A DNA stretch of 29,287 nt from Acidimicrobiaceae bacterium (lineage in GTDB: Bacteria; Actinomycetota; Acidimicrobiia; Acidimicrobiales; UBA8592): positions 3,631 to 32,917 of the forward strand of contig PBPU01000025.1 of the NCBI GenBank assembly GCA_002724825.1. Direction: 5' to 3'. Position 1 is the first letter of the stretch, and each line of letters begins with the position of its first letter. Positions 6,576 to 14,631 of this stretch are shown here, piece by piece. The notes beneath the pieces were generated by a model. That model saw only the letters and a list, made by a program, of their open reading frames with translations, did not search any database and had not been told where the DNA came from. A program made the translations under genes and the position numbers.

Positions 6576-9502
6576 TCAATTATTTTTTTAATGGATTTTT
6601 TATCCATTCTTTCCAGAAGGGAGCTCCTTCGTTCTCCTAACTCTTTCCAAGTGAGTGTAGAGACGGTATCTCGGATTCCTGCTACTCGTCGGAATGTAGC
6701 ATCTGATACGTCGTCAGTACCTAATGAGAATCCAATTTCAGTAGCTACCCGAACTCCATTTTTTCCGAAAAATGATGATGCTACTTCGAGAAACTCCTGC
6801 AATAGATCCATCTCAGGGTCTAATTCTTGCATGACTGAGGAAAGGTAAGCAAAGTTCTTTACAAACAGCATTAGCTCTTTAGGAATTCTTGCTCCTTCTG
6901 CAAGTAGACCTTTTATTAAGTTTCGAAACTCGTTGATAAATTCTTCTTCAGATAGGTCAAGCGGGTCAAAGTCGTTTCGTTCTAGTTGAAATTCTGAGAT
7001 GATCAATCCGATGTCAGAATCTGCTGGGAAAGCGCCAAGGTCTTTAATTCCGACAACTTGTGACTCAACATCTCCTGTCATTAACCCTACAACATAGCGA
7101 AGAAACGCTAAGCGCCGTTCTCCTTCAAGACGCCCTGTGATTCCAAAATCTACGAGACCGATCTCTCCAGATGGGCTCAAGAAGACATTTCCAGCATGGA
7201 AATCTCCGTGAAAAACTCCATGAATAACTGCTCCTTCAAGAAGCCCTTCGACCATTTGTCGAAATATCGCTGAAGTCTTTTCGGGTTCGATGCCTGTGAC
7301 GATTGCATCACCCAATGAACATCCGGAGATCTTACTCATTACAATAATTCTCTCAGTAACGAAGTTAAGTTCAGGCTCGGGGATTTCCCATTTCTGTTTT
7401 TGGCTACCGGATAGGACTCTCTTAATTTCAAATAAGTTTGCTACCTCTAGTCTAAAATCAAGTTCCTCACATATTGTTTCTGCAAATAATTCAACGAGAG
7501 CTGGAGGATTAGCTAATGCTGCAACAGGGATCTTACCAACTAGTTTGGGAGCAACCCAAGCCATAACTTTTAAGTCATTAGTAACTTTTCTTCTAATTCC
7601 TGGCCTCTGTATTTTGATCACTATATTCGTACCATCATCTAGCTTTGCTTCGTGTACTTGAGCTATGGAAGCTGAAGCAATTGGTATTTGATCTAGGTCG
7701 GAGATCTCTTGAAGAGCAGGACCTAATTCTTGTTCAAGGACTTTTGTAATTTTCTTCCATGGTTCAGGTGAGACCTGATCTCGACATTTTTTGCATTCGG
7801 CAACTAGGGCGTCGGGGAACACTCCTTCGGCAGCAGAGATTAGCTGTGCTAACTTCACATAAGTTGGGCCTTGAAGTTCAGCGGCTTTTCTTAGTCGTTC
7901 ATATAGTAGTTTATTTCGGGTTTCTGGATTATCTTTTTTAGATTTGAGTTTCCAGCCGATATAAGCCCTACCGAACCTCAATACCGTGATCAGTAAACGC
8001 CCAAGAGGGGGAAATTTCGGTTTTCGGATAAGACTAGGTATAGAACTCCTGAGAGCTTTTCTTGATTCTGCTGCATCACGAACCCAGTTATCTATTTCGG
8101 AGCTGTATGTTATTTCGTTATTCCCAATGGGTTGTTTGCGAGTTGAGCCGAAAGTTTCACTTAGCGATGAAATTTCTTTAGAATTTGGGTCCTCTAAGAT
8201 TCGAATTTCAAGTTTTGCAGGTCCCCATATGCCCATAGAGAGAGGCTTCCATGTGATTGGAGATATTAATTCATATGCAGGAACCATCTCGACAAATGCG
8301 CTAAGCGCCTCTTGTAGTTCAGCTCGGGCTAATGAGGCCCCTAGGCAATGATGGGCACCTGACCCAAAGGCTAGATGCGGGCAGCCGCTTTCTCTTAAAA
8401 TATTGAACTCGTATCCCTGACTTTCTGCTTCTGAGAGGCCTCCAGCATGAAGTCCAAGTAAAACTGTTGAACCAGCTGGGAAAAGGATTCCGTCAATAAT
8501 CTGGTCAGTTGTTGCAAGTCGGCCGGTCGTCCTCACTGCGCTTATGTACCTCAGTGACTCTTCAACGGCAGCTCCGATAAGGGTAGGGTCCTGTCGTAAT
8601 GCCTCGTATTGATCGGGATGGTCAGCTAAAACTGCCAAGATAGCTCCGAGTTGATTTCTAGTTGTATCAGTCCCAGCAAGTAATATCGCTTCGACCATGG
8701 CGCTCAGCTCATCGTGTGAAAGCTTGTCTTCGTTATAGTGACTTTGGACCAGATCGGACAGCAAGTCATCTTCGGGTTTCACAGATCGCTTCAAAATTAG
8801 GTCTTGCACGTATGCATCTAATTCTCTTTGAGCTTGCGTTATCTCACCCAGACGTCCGATTACTGATTCGACGTCTGCGTCTAGGGCAGAAAATATGATG
8901 TCAGCCCACTCATCAAATAATTTCCAGTCGGCGTCATTAACTCCGAGGATTCTGCAGATAACTGGAACAGGATAAGGTCGGCAGAACTCAGAGACCATTT
9001 CCGCTTCACCCCTTTCCTTTATGTGATTAAGGAGATTCGTGGCATGATCACGCATGAATTTTCTATGTCGATTCGTATTTCCAGAAGTAAACGACGAGTT
9101 GACCAGTCTTCTAAGACGTTTGTGATCTTCTCCTTCGACTGATAGCACGTTTGGTCTCATCCGAACTGTTGAAGGTACTTCGGGTACTATTTTCTGAGCT
9201 TGTTCAAGCATCTTATTTAAGTCCGGTCCGCCTTCTTGCATCTGATCGAGCATTGAGAAGCTAGATAGCAGAGATATCCATTCAGGATTTCTCAAGATAC
9301 TCTTTATCTGTTTGTAGCCGACGACTAGCGGTCCAGCTGGAGTCATTACAACCCACCCTTTTTTAGCTACGTCCTGACTTGCAGCAAGAATCTCTCCGAA
9401 ATTTGATGTGGGGATATCAACATATGGGATGGACCCAGGTTCACTTATATTAATGAGGTTTGTTGATGCTGGTTGACTAGTTTTTTGACTGGGCATATTC
9501 AT
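6572..9502 (-). CDS. Cytochrome P450 fused to ABC1/UbiB-family atypical kinase
   Basis: A single uninterrupted 976-residue frame with two complete domains. Residues about 20-435 are a bacterial soluble cytochrome P450: I-helix AGTDTTR (276-282), ExxR as E315-R318, and heme loop FGSGAHHCLG with C386 as thiolate ligand. Residues about 500-960 are an ABC1/UbiB domain: KLAQ at 550-553 (family KxGQ), the alanine-rich loop ASASIAQVH (609-617), lysine K630 in VIKIQRPG, EELDFR near 679, catalytic HGDFHAGN (765-772) and DFG (785-787). A linker of about 65 residues joins them. The YczE-like gene overlaps its start by 26 bp, so translation is probably coupled; M3 at 9496 has better spacing from an AAAGG site. 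UbiB proteins support isoprenoid-quinone or lipid metabolism. The substrate of this P450 is unknown. Confidence 0.93.
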   Translation of the reverse strand: MNMPSQKTSQPASTNLINISEPGSIPYVDIPTSNFGEILAASQDVAKKGWVVMTPAGPLVVGYKQIKSILRNPEWISLLSSFSMLDQMQEGGPDLNKMLEQAQKIVPEVPSTVRMRPNVLSVEGEDHKRLRRLVNSSFTSGNTNRHRKFMRDHATNLLNHIKERGEAEMVSEFCRPYPVPVICRILGVNDADWKLFDEWADIIFSALDADVESVIGRLGEITQAQRELDAYVQDLILKRSVKPEDDLLSDLVQSHYNEDKLSHDELSAMVEAILLAGTDTTRNQLGAILAVLADHPDQYEALRQDPTLIGAAVEESLRYISAVRTTGRLATTDQIIDGILFPAGSTVLLGLHAGGLSEAESQGYEFNILRESGCPHLAFGSGAHHCLGASLARAELQEALSAFVEMVPAYELISPITWKPLSMGIWGPAKLEIRILEDPNSKEISSLSETFGSTRKQPIGNNEITYSSEIDNWVRDAAESRKALRSSIPSLIRKPKFPPLGRLLITVLRFGRAYIGWKLKSKKDNPETRNKLLYERLRKAAELQGPTYVKLAQLISAAEGVFPDALVAECKKCRDQVSPEPWKKITKVLEQELGPALQEISDLDQIPIASASIAQVHEAKLDDGTNIVIKIQRPGIRRKVTNDLKVMAWVAPKLVGKIPVAALANPPALVELFAETICEELDFRLEVANLFEIKRVLSGSQKQKWEIPEPELNFVTERIIVMSKISGCSLGDAIVTGIEPEKTSAIFRQMVEGLLEGAVIHGVFHGDFHAGNVFLSPSGEIGLVDFGITGRLEGERRLAFLRYVVGLMTGDVESQVVGIKDLGAFPADSDIGLIISEFQLERNDFDPLDLSEEEFINEFRNLIKGLLAEGARIPKELMLFVKNFAYLSSVMQELDPEMDLLQEFLEVASSFFGKNGVRVATEIGFSLGTDDVSDATFRRVAGIRDTVSTLTWKELGERRSSLLERMDKKSIKKIID

Positions 9503-10295
9503 AGCCTTTAGCTAATGGGGTTTCACAGTTAGTTCTTATACGTCGGCCGAGGAGGTAATCACCGATAGCTGAATTCATGTACTTAAGAATCCAGCCAGTT
9601 GCTACAGCTGCAATGAGAGTACCAATTCCGAAAGCTCCGCCGAGCGATATCCCGATGGATAGAATAATAAACTCCCACAAAAGACGGACAATTTGTGGAT
9701 GCCAATCTCTTACTTCTGCGATTCGATGGCAAATAGATTCATACGCTCCCATGCCTATTCCGGCACTTGCTCCAATTCCAACACCTAAAGATATTACAAA
9801 GAGTCCTGTTAGGAAGTAAATCAACTGAGCCCCAAAGTTGTGCGGATTTGGAATAAGACTAAAGGAGTAGATAAATGTAGTTGATACTGCAAGAGGTATG
9901 ACTATAGTCCCAACTCCTACCTTCGCTCGTACGCATATTAATAGGATTAGAAGAATAGTTAATAATCCAAATGAAGCCGCAGCAATGGAGAGCCCAGTCT
10001 GATGGCTAATACCGGTTAGGAGCACATCTGTTGTTGTGGCACCGATGTCAGCCAAGATGATCATTGTTGCCCCAACTGAAATCAACGCGCCTCCAGCGAT
10101 GTTCAGGAAGATTTGGGCGCCGATATTTGGAACGCTAATTTTTTTGATAGCAGTGAAGTTGATTCTTCTGCCTAAGCCAAAATTAAGGACGTTTCTGCTT
10201 GTTTTCCAAAGAAAGCCCTCCAGGGCATTCAGGAACTTCATCGACAAAGCCCGTGTTCTAAGAAGCGTTTTCCTCAACGAAAAAGGGTGATTCAT
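9477..10295 (-). CDS. YczE/YitT-like multi-pass membrane protein
   Basis: A 272-residue integral membrane protein. After a basic N-terminal stretch of about 55 residues, hydrophobic segments lie near 57-82, 95-118, 122-145, 150-182 and 205-238. Glycine-rich segments such as GVGIGASAGIGMGAYE (around 172-187) and the ADIGATTTDVL segment match the uncharacterised YczE/YyaS family. No catalytic motif is visible and the function of the family is unknown. It overlaps the P450-kinase gene by 26 bp and starts 53 bp after the cNMP-domain gene, so the three are probably one transcript. The start is uncertain: ATG 10295 lacks a good ribosome-binding site and M19 at 10241 is possible. Confidence 0.8.
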   Translation of the reverse strand: MNHPFSLRKTLLRTRALSMKFLNALEGFLWKTSRNVLNFGLGRRINFTAIKKISVPNIGAQIFLNIAGGALISVGATMIILADIGATTTDVLLTGISHQTGLSIAAASFGLLTILLILLICVRAKVGVGTIVIPLAVSTTFIYSFSLIPNPHNFGAQLIYFLTGLFVISLGVGIGASAGIGMGAYESICHRIAEVRDWHPQIVRLLWEFIILSIGISLGGAFGIGTLIAAVATGWILKYMNSAIGDYLLGRRIRTNCETPLAKGYEYAQSKN

Positions 10296-10348
10296 TTTTG
10301 CTAAACAAGACTGCTTCAGTTATTGGTTAACAGTCAGGATTATCTATG

Positions 10349-10753
10349 CTAGCTTGCGGCTCGGCTTAGAGCTTCTTCAAGGATGTTTCGGGCGATACTT
10401 GGGCACTCTGCGAGAAGGGTGTTGAATTCGCTTCTGGTCATTGCCAATATTGTCGAATCTTTTGCAACTCGTACAGTTGCTCCGCGCGGCTCGTTAAGAA
10501 TCACTGCTCGTTCTCCCACTACGGCTCCAGGGGAGGCAGAGGCTATTAGCTCTCCGTCGCGTTCTACGAGGAGTTGGCCTTTTACTAGGAGGAGAACTTC
10601 ATTTCCGAAAGCTCCTTCTCGCATAAGTACGCTTCCTTCTTTCACGTCGATTCTTGTGCTTAGTCTGCTTAGGATTTCAAGTTCGGAGACACTTGCACTG
10701 TCAGCGAACGCAAATTCACGGTATTGAAGGTAATGGGGTTCTTTTTTAAACAT
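10349..10753 (-). CDS. Cyclic-nucleotide-binding domain protein, no effector domain
   Basis: A 134-residue protein consisting of little more than one cNMP-binding beta-roll. Family features are KEGSVLMREGAFGNEVLLLVKGQLLV and the phosphate-binding cassette-like segment GERAVILNEPRGATVRV, which resembles GE-(x)n-PRxATV. There is no helix-turn-helix, kinase or channel domain, unlike CRP or GlxR. It may be a stand-alone cAMP/cGMP sensor or regulatory subunit for the operon it heads. The ATG at 10753 follows an AG-rich AGAAAGAAAAA stretch. A perfect CRP-type palindrome lies 105 bp upstream in the divergent promoter region. Binding of a nucleotide is likely from the motif but not certain. Confidence 0.85.
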   Translation of the reverse strand: MFKKEPHYLQYREFAFADSASVSELEILSRLSTRIDVKEGSVLMREGAFGNEVLLLVKGQLLVERDGELIASASPGAVVGERAVILNEPRGATVRVAKDSTILAMTRSEFNTLLAECPSIARNILEEALSRAAS

Positions 10754-10857
10754 GAGTTTTTCTTTCTATATCTCTTACGTTCTGAATAACGTCCTACTCT
10801 TTATTGTGGACTATTTTTTTTGGAATAGCTTTGGAAATATGCGTGTCTTGTGTCACT

Positions 10858-10873
10858 TGTGATGCAAGTCACA
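10858..10873. promoter_or_regulatory. CRP/GlxR-type operator TGTGA-N6-TCACA
   Basis: The sequence TGTGATGCAAGTCACA has both half-sites of the CRP consensus without mismatch; actinobacterial GlxR uses the same half-sites. It lies about midway between the starts of the cNMP-domain gene (105 bp) and mutA (about 94-109 bp), so it could control either or both. Taking TACAAT at 10945-10950 as a mutA -10 element, the site is centred near -91, a spacing used by class I activators. The position of the transcription start is a guess. Confidence 0.65.
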
Positions 10874-10884
10874 GAACTCCAAGG

Positions 10885-10904
10885 AAGTACTTTTGGTAGT
10901 ACTT
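10885..10904. repeat. Inverted repeat AAGTACT-N6-AGTACTT in the mutA upstream region
   Basis: Two perfect 7-bp arms are separated by TTTGGT, 11 bp downstream of the CRP-type site and about 78-97 bp upstream of mutA. The motif also reads as a direct repeat of AGTACTTT. Its place and symmetry suggest a binding site for a second, unknown dimeric regulator. It is too weak and poorly placed to be a terminator. Confidence 0.45.
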
Positions 10905-10944
10905 TGAGGCATGACTAACTTCATAAACACACCACTGGATGGGA

Positions 10945-10950
10945 TACAAT
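10945..10950 (+). promoter_or_regulatory. Candidate -10 element TACAAT for mutAB-meaB
   Basis: TACAAT differs from the TATAAT consensus at one base and lies 32 bp before ATG 10982. No good -35 hexamer is seen at the usual spacing, which would fit an activator-dependent promoter using the CRP-type site upstream. This is a tentative call based on sequence similarity only. Confidence 0.35.
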
Positions 10951-10981
10951 CGCCTATTGTTAAAGCATGGATGAAGGTGTT

Positions 10982-12430
10982 ATGGATTTCGTTGACAACG
11001 AAGGGCTGGTCTCACGTAAAGACTGGTTAGAAGCTGTCGAGAAAGTTCTAGGAGATAACGATTTCGATCAAGTTTTGGTGAGTGAACTTCTCGGGGGTAT
11101 TCGCATAGAACCTCTTTATACAAGTGACTTTCCTCCTGCTAGGTCTAATTCTTCTAGGGGAGGGTCACTTCCCGGTACTGGGGTAAATCGACGCGCCTCA
11201 AATATTTCTGGACTAACCAATGGGTGGGAAATTCGTCAAAAACATTGGCTGACGGATCCAAAGAAAACCAACAAATCAATTTTAGAAGACCTAGAAAGAG
11301 GCGTGAATAGCATCGAGCTGATAGTAGACGATGTACAAGAGAACGATCTCGCTACTGCGCTATCAGGTGTTTTGCTGGAAGTTGCTGCTATTGCACCTAT
11401 CGGCCCCGACGACAATGTTGAAACTGCTAGAAAGTTTCTTTCTTATGCTGAGAGTTCGGATGTAAGCGAACAGGCACTTCTCTCTGATTTAAGTTGTGAC
11501 CCGATAGGAGCCCTAGCCTCACATGGTGGAGTTAAAGGTGGAATAGAGTCATCCCTTAGCCAGGTTGGCCTCCTAGCTAATAACGTTTCACAATCATTTA
11601 AGAACGTCACAACAGTTCGAATTGACGGAACGATATACGCTAATGCAGGAGCTGACCCAGTAACAGAGATAGCTACAATTATCTCGACAGGTGTCACTTA
11701 TCTCCGAACTTTGACTGATGCCGGCCTAACTATTGAAGATGCTTTCCACCAGATTCTTTTAGGAGCGACCGTAGGTTCGGATCAATTCCTCGACATAGCA
11801 AAAATCCGCGCTCTTCGAGAGTTATGGGGATACATCGGAAATTCATGCGGTCTGGAGGAAACTCCGGCAAGAATACAGGCTTCAACTTCGTCTTCTATGA
11901 TCACGAGAATTGATCCATGGGTCAATATCCTTCGAACTACTGTTGGGTGCTTTGCTGCAGCTGTAGGTGGTGCAGACTTAATTACTATCGACCCTTTTGA
12001 TAGTGCTATAGGCATTCCAAATGATCTTGGATTACGGCTTGCTCGTAACACGCATCTTGTTTTGATGGAAGAGGCAAATCTTCATCGCGTTATTGACCCT
12101 GCTGGAGGCTCATGGTACATCGAATCTTTAACTGATCAACTTTCTGAGCTGGCCTGGGAGAGATTTCAACGTATCGAAAGTAACGGTGGAATAATAGAAG
12201 AGCTTAAGGCCGGAAATTTACAAGACGACGTTCTTGAAATGAAGTCTGAGATCCTGAAAAGGATTGCCGATGGAAACCAAGTCGTAGTCGGAGTAAATCA
12301 ATTTATATTTGATGAAGGGAATCAGGTATTAAGAGAAACCCAACCTAAATTCCTCGATCGCTCTGTTTTTGAGGATGAGATAAAGCCACTTTGGCCTTAC
12401 CGCCTAGATGAAGGGTTTGAAGAGCGATGA
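10982..12430 (+). CDS. mutA: Methylmalonyl-CoA mutase small (beta) subunit, short form
   Basis: Non-catalytic partner of MutB in the heterodimeric adenosylcobalamin-dependent mutase. The TIM-barrel part is recognisable: GIRIEPLYTSDFP near the N-terminus, NGWEIRQKHWLTD, and RLARNTHLVLMEEANLHRVIDPAGGSWYIESLT late in the chain, paralleling MutB. At 482 residues it is far shorter than the roughly 600-640 of classical MutA and lacks the C-terminal cobalamin-domain remnant. It ends shortly after the VVGVNQFIF strand. ATG 10982 has GAAGG just upstream and was preferred to ATG 10967. Its last 23 bp overlap mutB, so the two are translationally coupled. No frameshift is apparent at the end, because the next frame is the N-terminus of mutB. 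Confidence 0.9.
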   Translation: MDFVDNEGLVSRKDWLEAVEKVLGDNDFDQVLVSELLGGIRIEPLYTSDFPPARSNSSRGGSLPGTGVNRRASNISGLTNGWEIRQKHWLTDPKKTNKSILEDLERGVNSIELIVDDVQENDLATALSGVLLEVAAIAPIGPDDNVETARKFLSYAESSDVSEQALLSDLSCDPIGALASHGGVKGGIESSLSQVGLLANNVSQSFKNVTTVRIDGTIYANAGADPVTEIATIISTGVTYLRTLTDAGLTIEDAFHQILLGATVGSDQFLDIAKIRALRELWGYIGNSCGLEETPARIQASTSSSMITRIDPWVNILRTTVGCFAAAVGGADLITIDPFDSAIGIPNDLGLRLARNTHLVLMEEANLHRVIDPAGGSWYIESLTDQLSELAWERFQRIESNGGIIEELKAGNLQDDVLEMKSEILKRIADGNQVVVGVNQFIFDEGNQVLRETQPKFLDRSVFEDEIKPLWPYRLDEGFEER

Positions 12431-14630
12431 CGCAGATATTTTCCAGTTGGATGGTTCGATTGTGATTCCAGATTTTTCTTCTATCCCGTTCCAACCTGAT
12501 CGGTCTTCGGAAGAAGGTCTTTCTGAATGGCAAGAGACTTACCAAGCGGAAACAGGGCTCAACGTAGATAATCTCGTTTGGGATACTCCTGAAGGGATAC
12601 CCGTCTCTCCTTTGTATGTTGAAGGAGACAGAAGCATTCTGGATTTCCCAAATTCGTATCCTGGATTCCAACCCTTTCTTAGGGGGCCGTACCCTTCAAT
12701 GTATGTGAATCAACCTTGGACGATTAGACAATACGCCGGATTTTCTACTGCCGAGGAATCCAACGCTTTTTATCGCAGGAACCTTGAAGCTGGACAAAAA
12801 GGCCTATCTATCGCATTTGATCTAGCAACCCATCGAGGTTACGACTCGGATAATCCCAGAGTCAGCGGGGATGTAGGAATGGCTGGAGTAGCTATTGACT
12901 CTATCATCGATATGCGTCAACTCTTCGCCGGTATACCCCTCGACAAAATGAGTGTTTCGATGACTATGAACGGTGCTGTACTTCCAATTCTTGCCCTATA
13001 CGTGATTGCCGCTGAGGAACAGGGGGTAGATCCCCATCAGCTCGCTGGAACAATCCAGAACGACATTCTTAAAGAGTTCATGGTTCGTAACACATTCATA
13101 TACCCACCAGCTCCCTCCATGAAGATTATCTCGGACATTATTTCATATACGTCGAAGGAAATGCCGAAGTTTAATTCAGTCTCTATCTCCGGGTATCACA
13201 TGCAAGAAGCAGGTGCGACTCTTGATTTAGAACTTGCCTATACTTTGGCCGACGGTATTGAATATGTTCGCGCGGGTCTTAATGCAGGCCTCAGTATTGA
13301 CCAATTTGCACCGCGGTTAAGTTTCTTTTGGTGTATCGGTATGAATTTCTTCATGGAAGTGGCGAAGTTGCGAGCTGGAAGATTACTTTGGTCAAAACTA
13401 ATAGAGGAATTCGGGCCCAAGAACCCCAAGTCACTCTCCCTTCGTACTCATAGCCAAACTTCAGGATGGAGCCTTGCGGCTCAGGATGTATACACCAACG
13501 TTATTAGAACCTGTCTTGAAGCTATGGCTGCGACGCAGGGGCATACACAGTCTCTCCATACCAATTCATTTGATGAAGCTCTTGCATTACCATCGGACTT
13601 TAGTGCGAGAATTGCAAGGAATACTCAGCTCTTTCTCCAACATGAATCTGGAACATGCCGTGTGGTTGATCCATGGGGAGGGTCATTCTACGTTGAGAGG
13701 CTCACACACGACCTGGCTAGCCGAGCATGGGGTCATATTCAGGAAATAGAAGAGGCAGGTGGAATGGCGACAGCTATCGAATTGGGAATTCCTAAGCTTC
13801 GTATCGAAGAGGCAGCTGCTCGAACACAAGCTCGAATTGATTCTGGTGTTCAGCCTGTCATCGGTGTAAACAAGTTTCGCCTCGAAGATGAAGAACAAAT
13901 CGACCTTCTCAAAGTTGACAATGCTGGTGTTCGCTTAGCTCAGATTGAAAAACTTAAACTGCTAAAAGAGGAACGCGAGGAAACCAGATGTCAAGATGCC
14001 TTGGAGAGATTAACTAACGCAGCTGAAAAGGGTATAGGTAATTTGCTGGAACTCTCAATTAATGCTGCGCGACAACATGCAACCGTGGGAGAGATAAGTG
14101 AAGCATTGGAGAAGGTCTATGGACGACACAGGTCGCAAATCCGGATTATTTCTGGAGTCTATAAAAGTGAAGTAGGGGAGAACAGCGAAGTGATAGAAAA
14201 AGTAAGGGAAGCAACTGAAGCGTTTGACCAAAAACATGGAAGGAGGCCGAGAATACTTGTTGCTAAAGTCGGACAAGATGGACATGACCGAGGTCAAAAA
14301 GTTATTTCTACAGCATTTGCAGATTTGGGCTTTGATGTTGATGTTGGGCCACTTTTCCAAACTCCAGCAGAGGCTGCGCAGCAGGCAGTGGAAGCAGATG
14401 TTCATGTATTGGGAGTTTCATCATTAGCTGCAGGTCATTTGTCATTAATTCCTGAGTTGAAATCAGCCTTGGAAGATTTAGGGCGTGGTGACATTCTCAT
14501 TGTCGTTGGTGGAGTGATTCCTCCTCAAGACCACGAAGAGCTATATGACGCTGGTGCTGCAGCAATTTACCCCCCCGGTACAGTTATTGCCGATGCGGCT
14601 TTGGAGCTACTTGAGAAGATAGGTTTATGA
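12408..14630 (+). CDS. mutB: Methylmalonyl-CoA mutase large (alpha) subunit
   Basis: Catalytic subunit that interconverts (R)-methylmalonyl-CoA and succinyl-CoA using adenosylcobalamin. At 740 residues it is full length. The barrel signature is visible: GPYPSMYVNQPWTIRQYAGF with YRRNLEAGQKGLSIAFDLATHRGYDSD after it, and SLHTNSFDEALALPS further on. The C-terminal B12 domain has DxHxxG as D624-G-H626-D-R-G629, with H626 the cobalt ligand. ATG 12408 lies inside mutA; TTG 12417 is an alternative. meaB begins 1 bp after its stop. The set serves propionate, odd-chain, branched amino acid or cholesterol-like side-chain breakdown. Confidence 0.97.
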   Translation: MKGLKSDDADIFQLDGSIVIPDFSSIPFQPDRSSEEGLSEWQETYQAETGLNVDNLVWDTPEGIPVSPLYVEGDRSILDFPNSYPGFQPFLRGPYPSMYVNQPWTIRQYAGFSTAEESNAFYRRNLEAGQKGLSIAFDLATHRGYDSDNPRVSGDVGMAGVAIDSIIDMRQLFAGIPLDKMSVSMTMNGAVLPILALYVIAAEEQGVDPHQLAGTIQNDILKEFMVRNTFIYPPAPSMKIISDIISYTSKEMPKFNSVSISGYHMQEAGATLDLELAYTLADGIEYVRAGLNAGLSIDQFAPRLSFFWCIGMNFFMEVAKLRAGRLLWSKLIEEFGPKNPKSLSLRTHSQTSGWSLAAQDVYTNVIRTCLEAMAATQGHTQSLHTNSFDEALALPSDFSARIARNTQLFLQHESGTCRVVDPWGGSFYVERLTHDLASRAWGHIQEIEEAGGMATAIELGIPKLRIEEAAARTQARIDSGVQPVIGVNKFRLEDEEQIDLLKVDNAGVRLAQIEKLKLLKEEREETRCQDALERLTNAAEKGIGNLLELSINAARQHATVGEISEALEKVYGRHRSQIRIISGVYKSEVGENSEVIEKVREATEAFDQKHGRRPRILVAKVGQDGHDRGQKVISTAFADLGFDVDVGPLFQTPAEAAQQAVEADVHVLGVSSLAAGHLSLIPELKSALEDLGRGDILIVVGGVIPPQDHEELYDAGAAAIYPPGTVIADAALELLEKIGL

Positions 14631-14631
14631 A

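Noticed and set aside
14055..14405. Long open frame on the minus strand inside mutB
   Set aside because: It lies antisense to the conserved B12 domain of mutB and its cysteine/phenylalanine-rich product is typical of a shadow frame.
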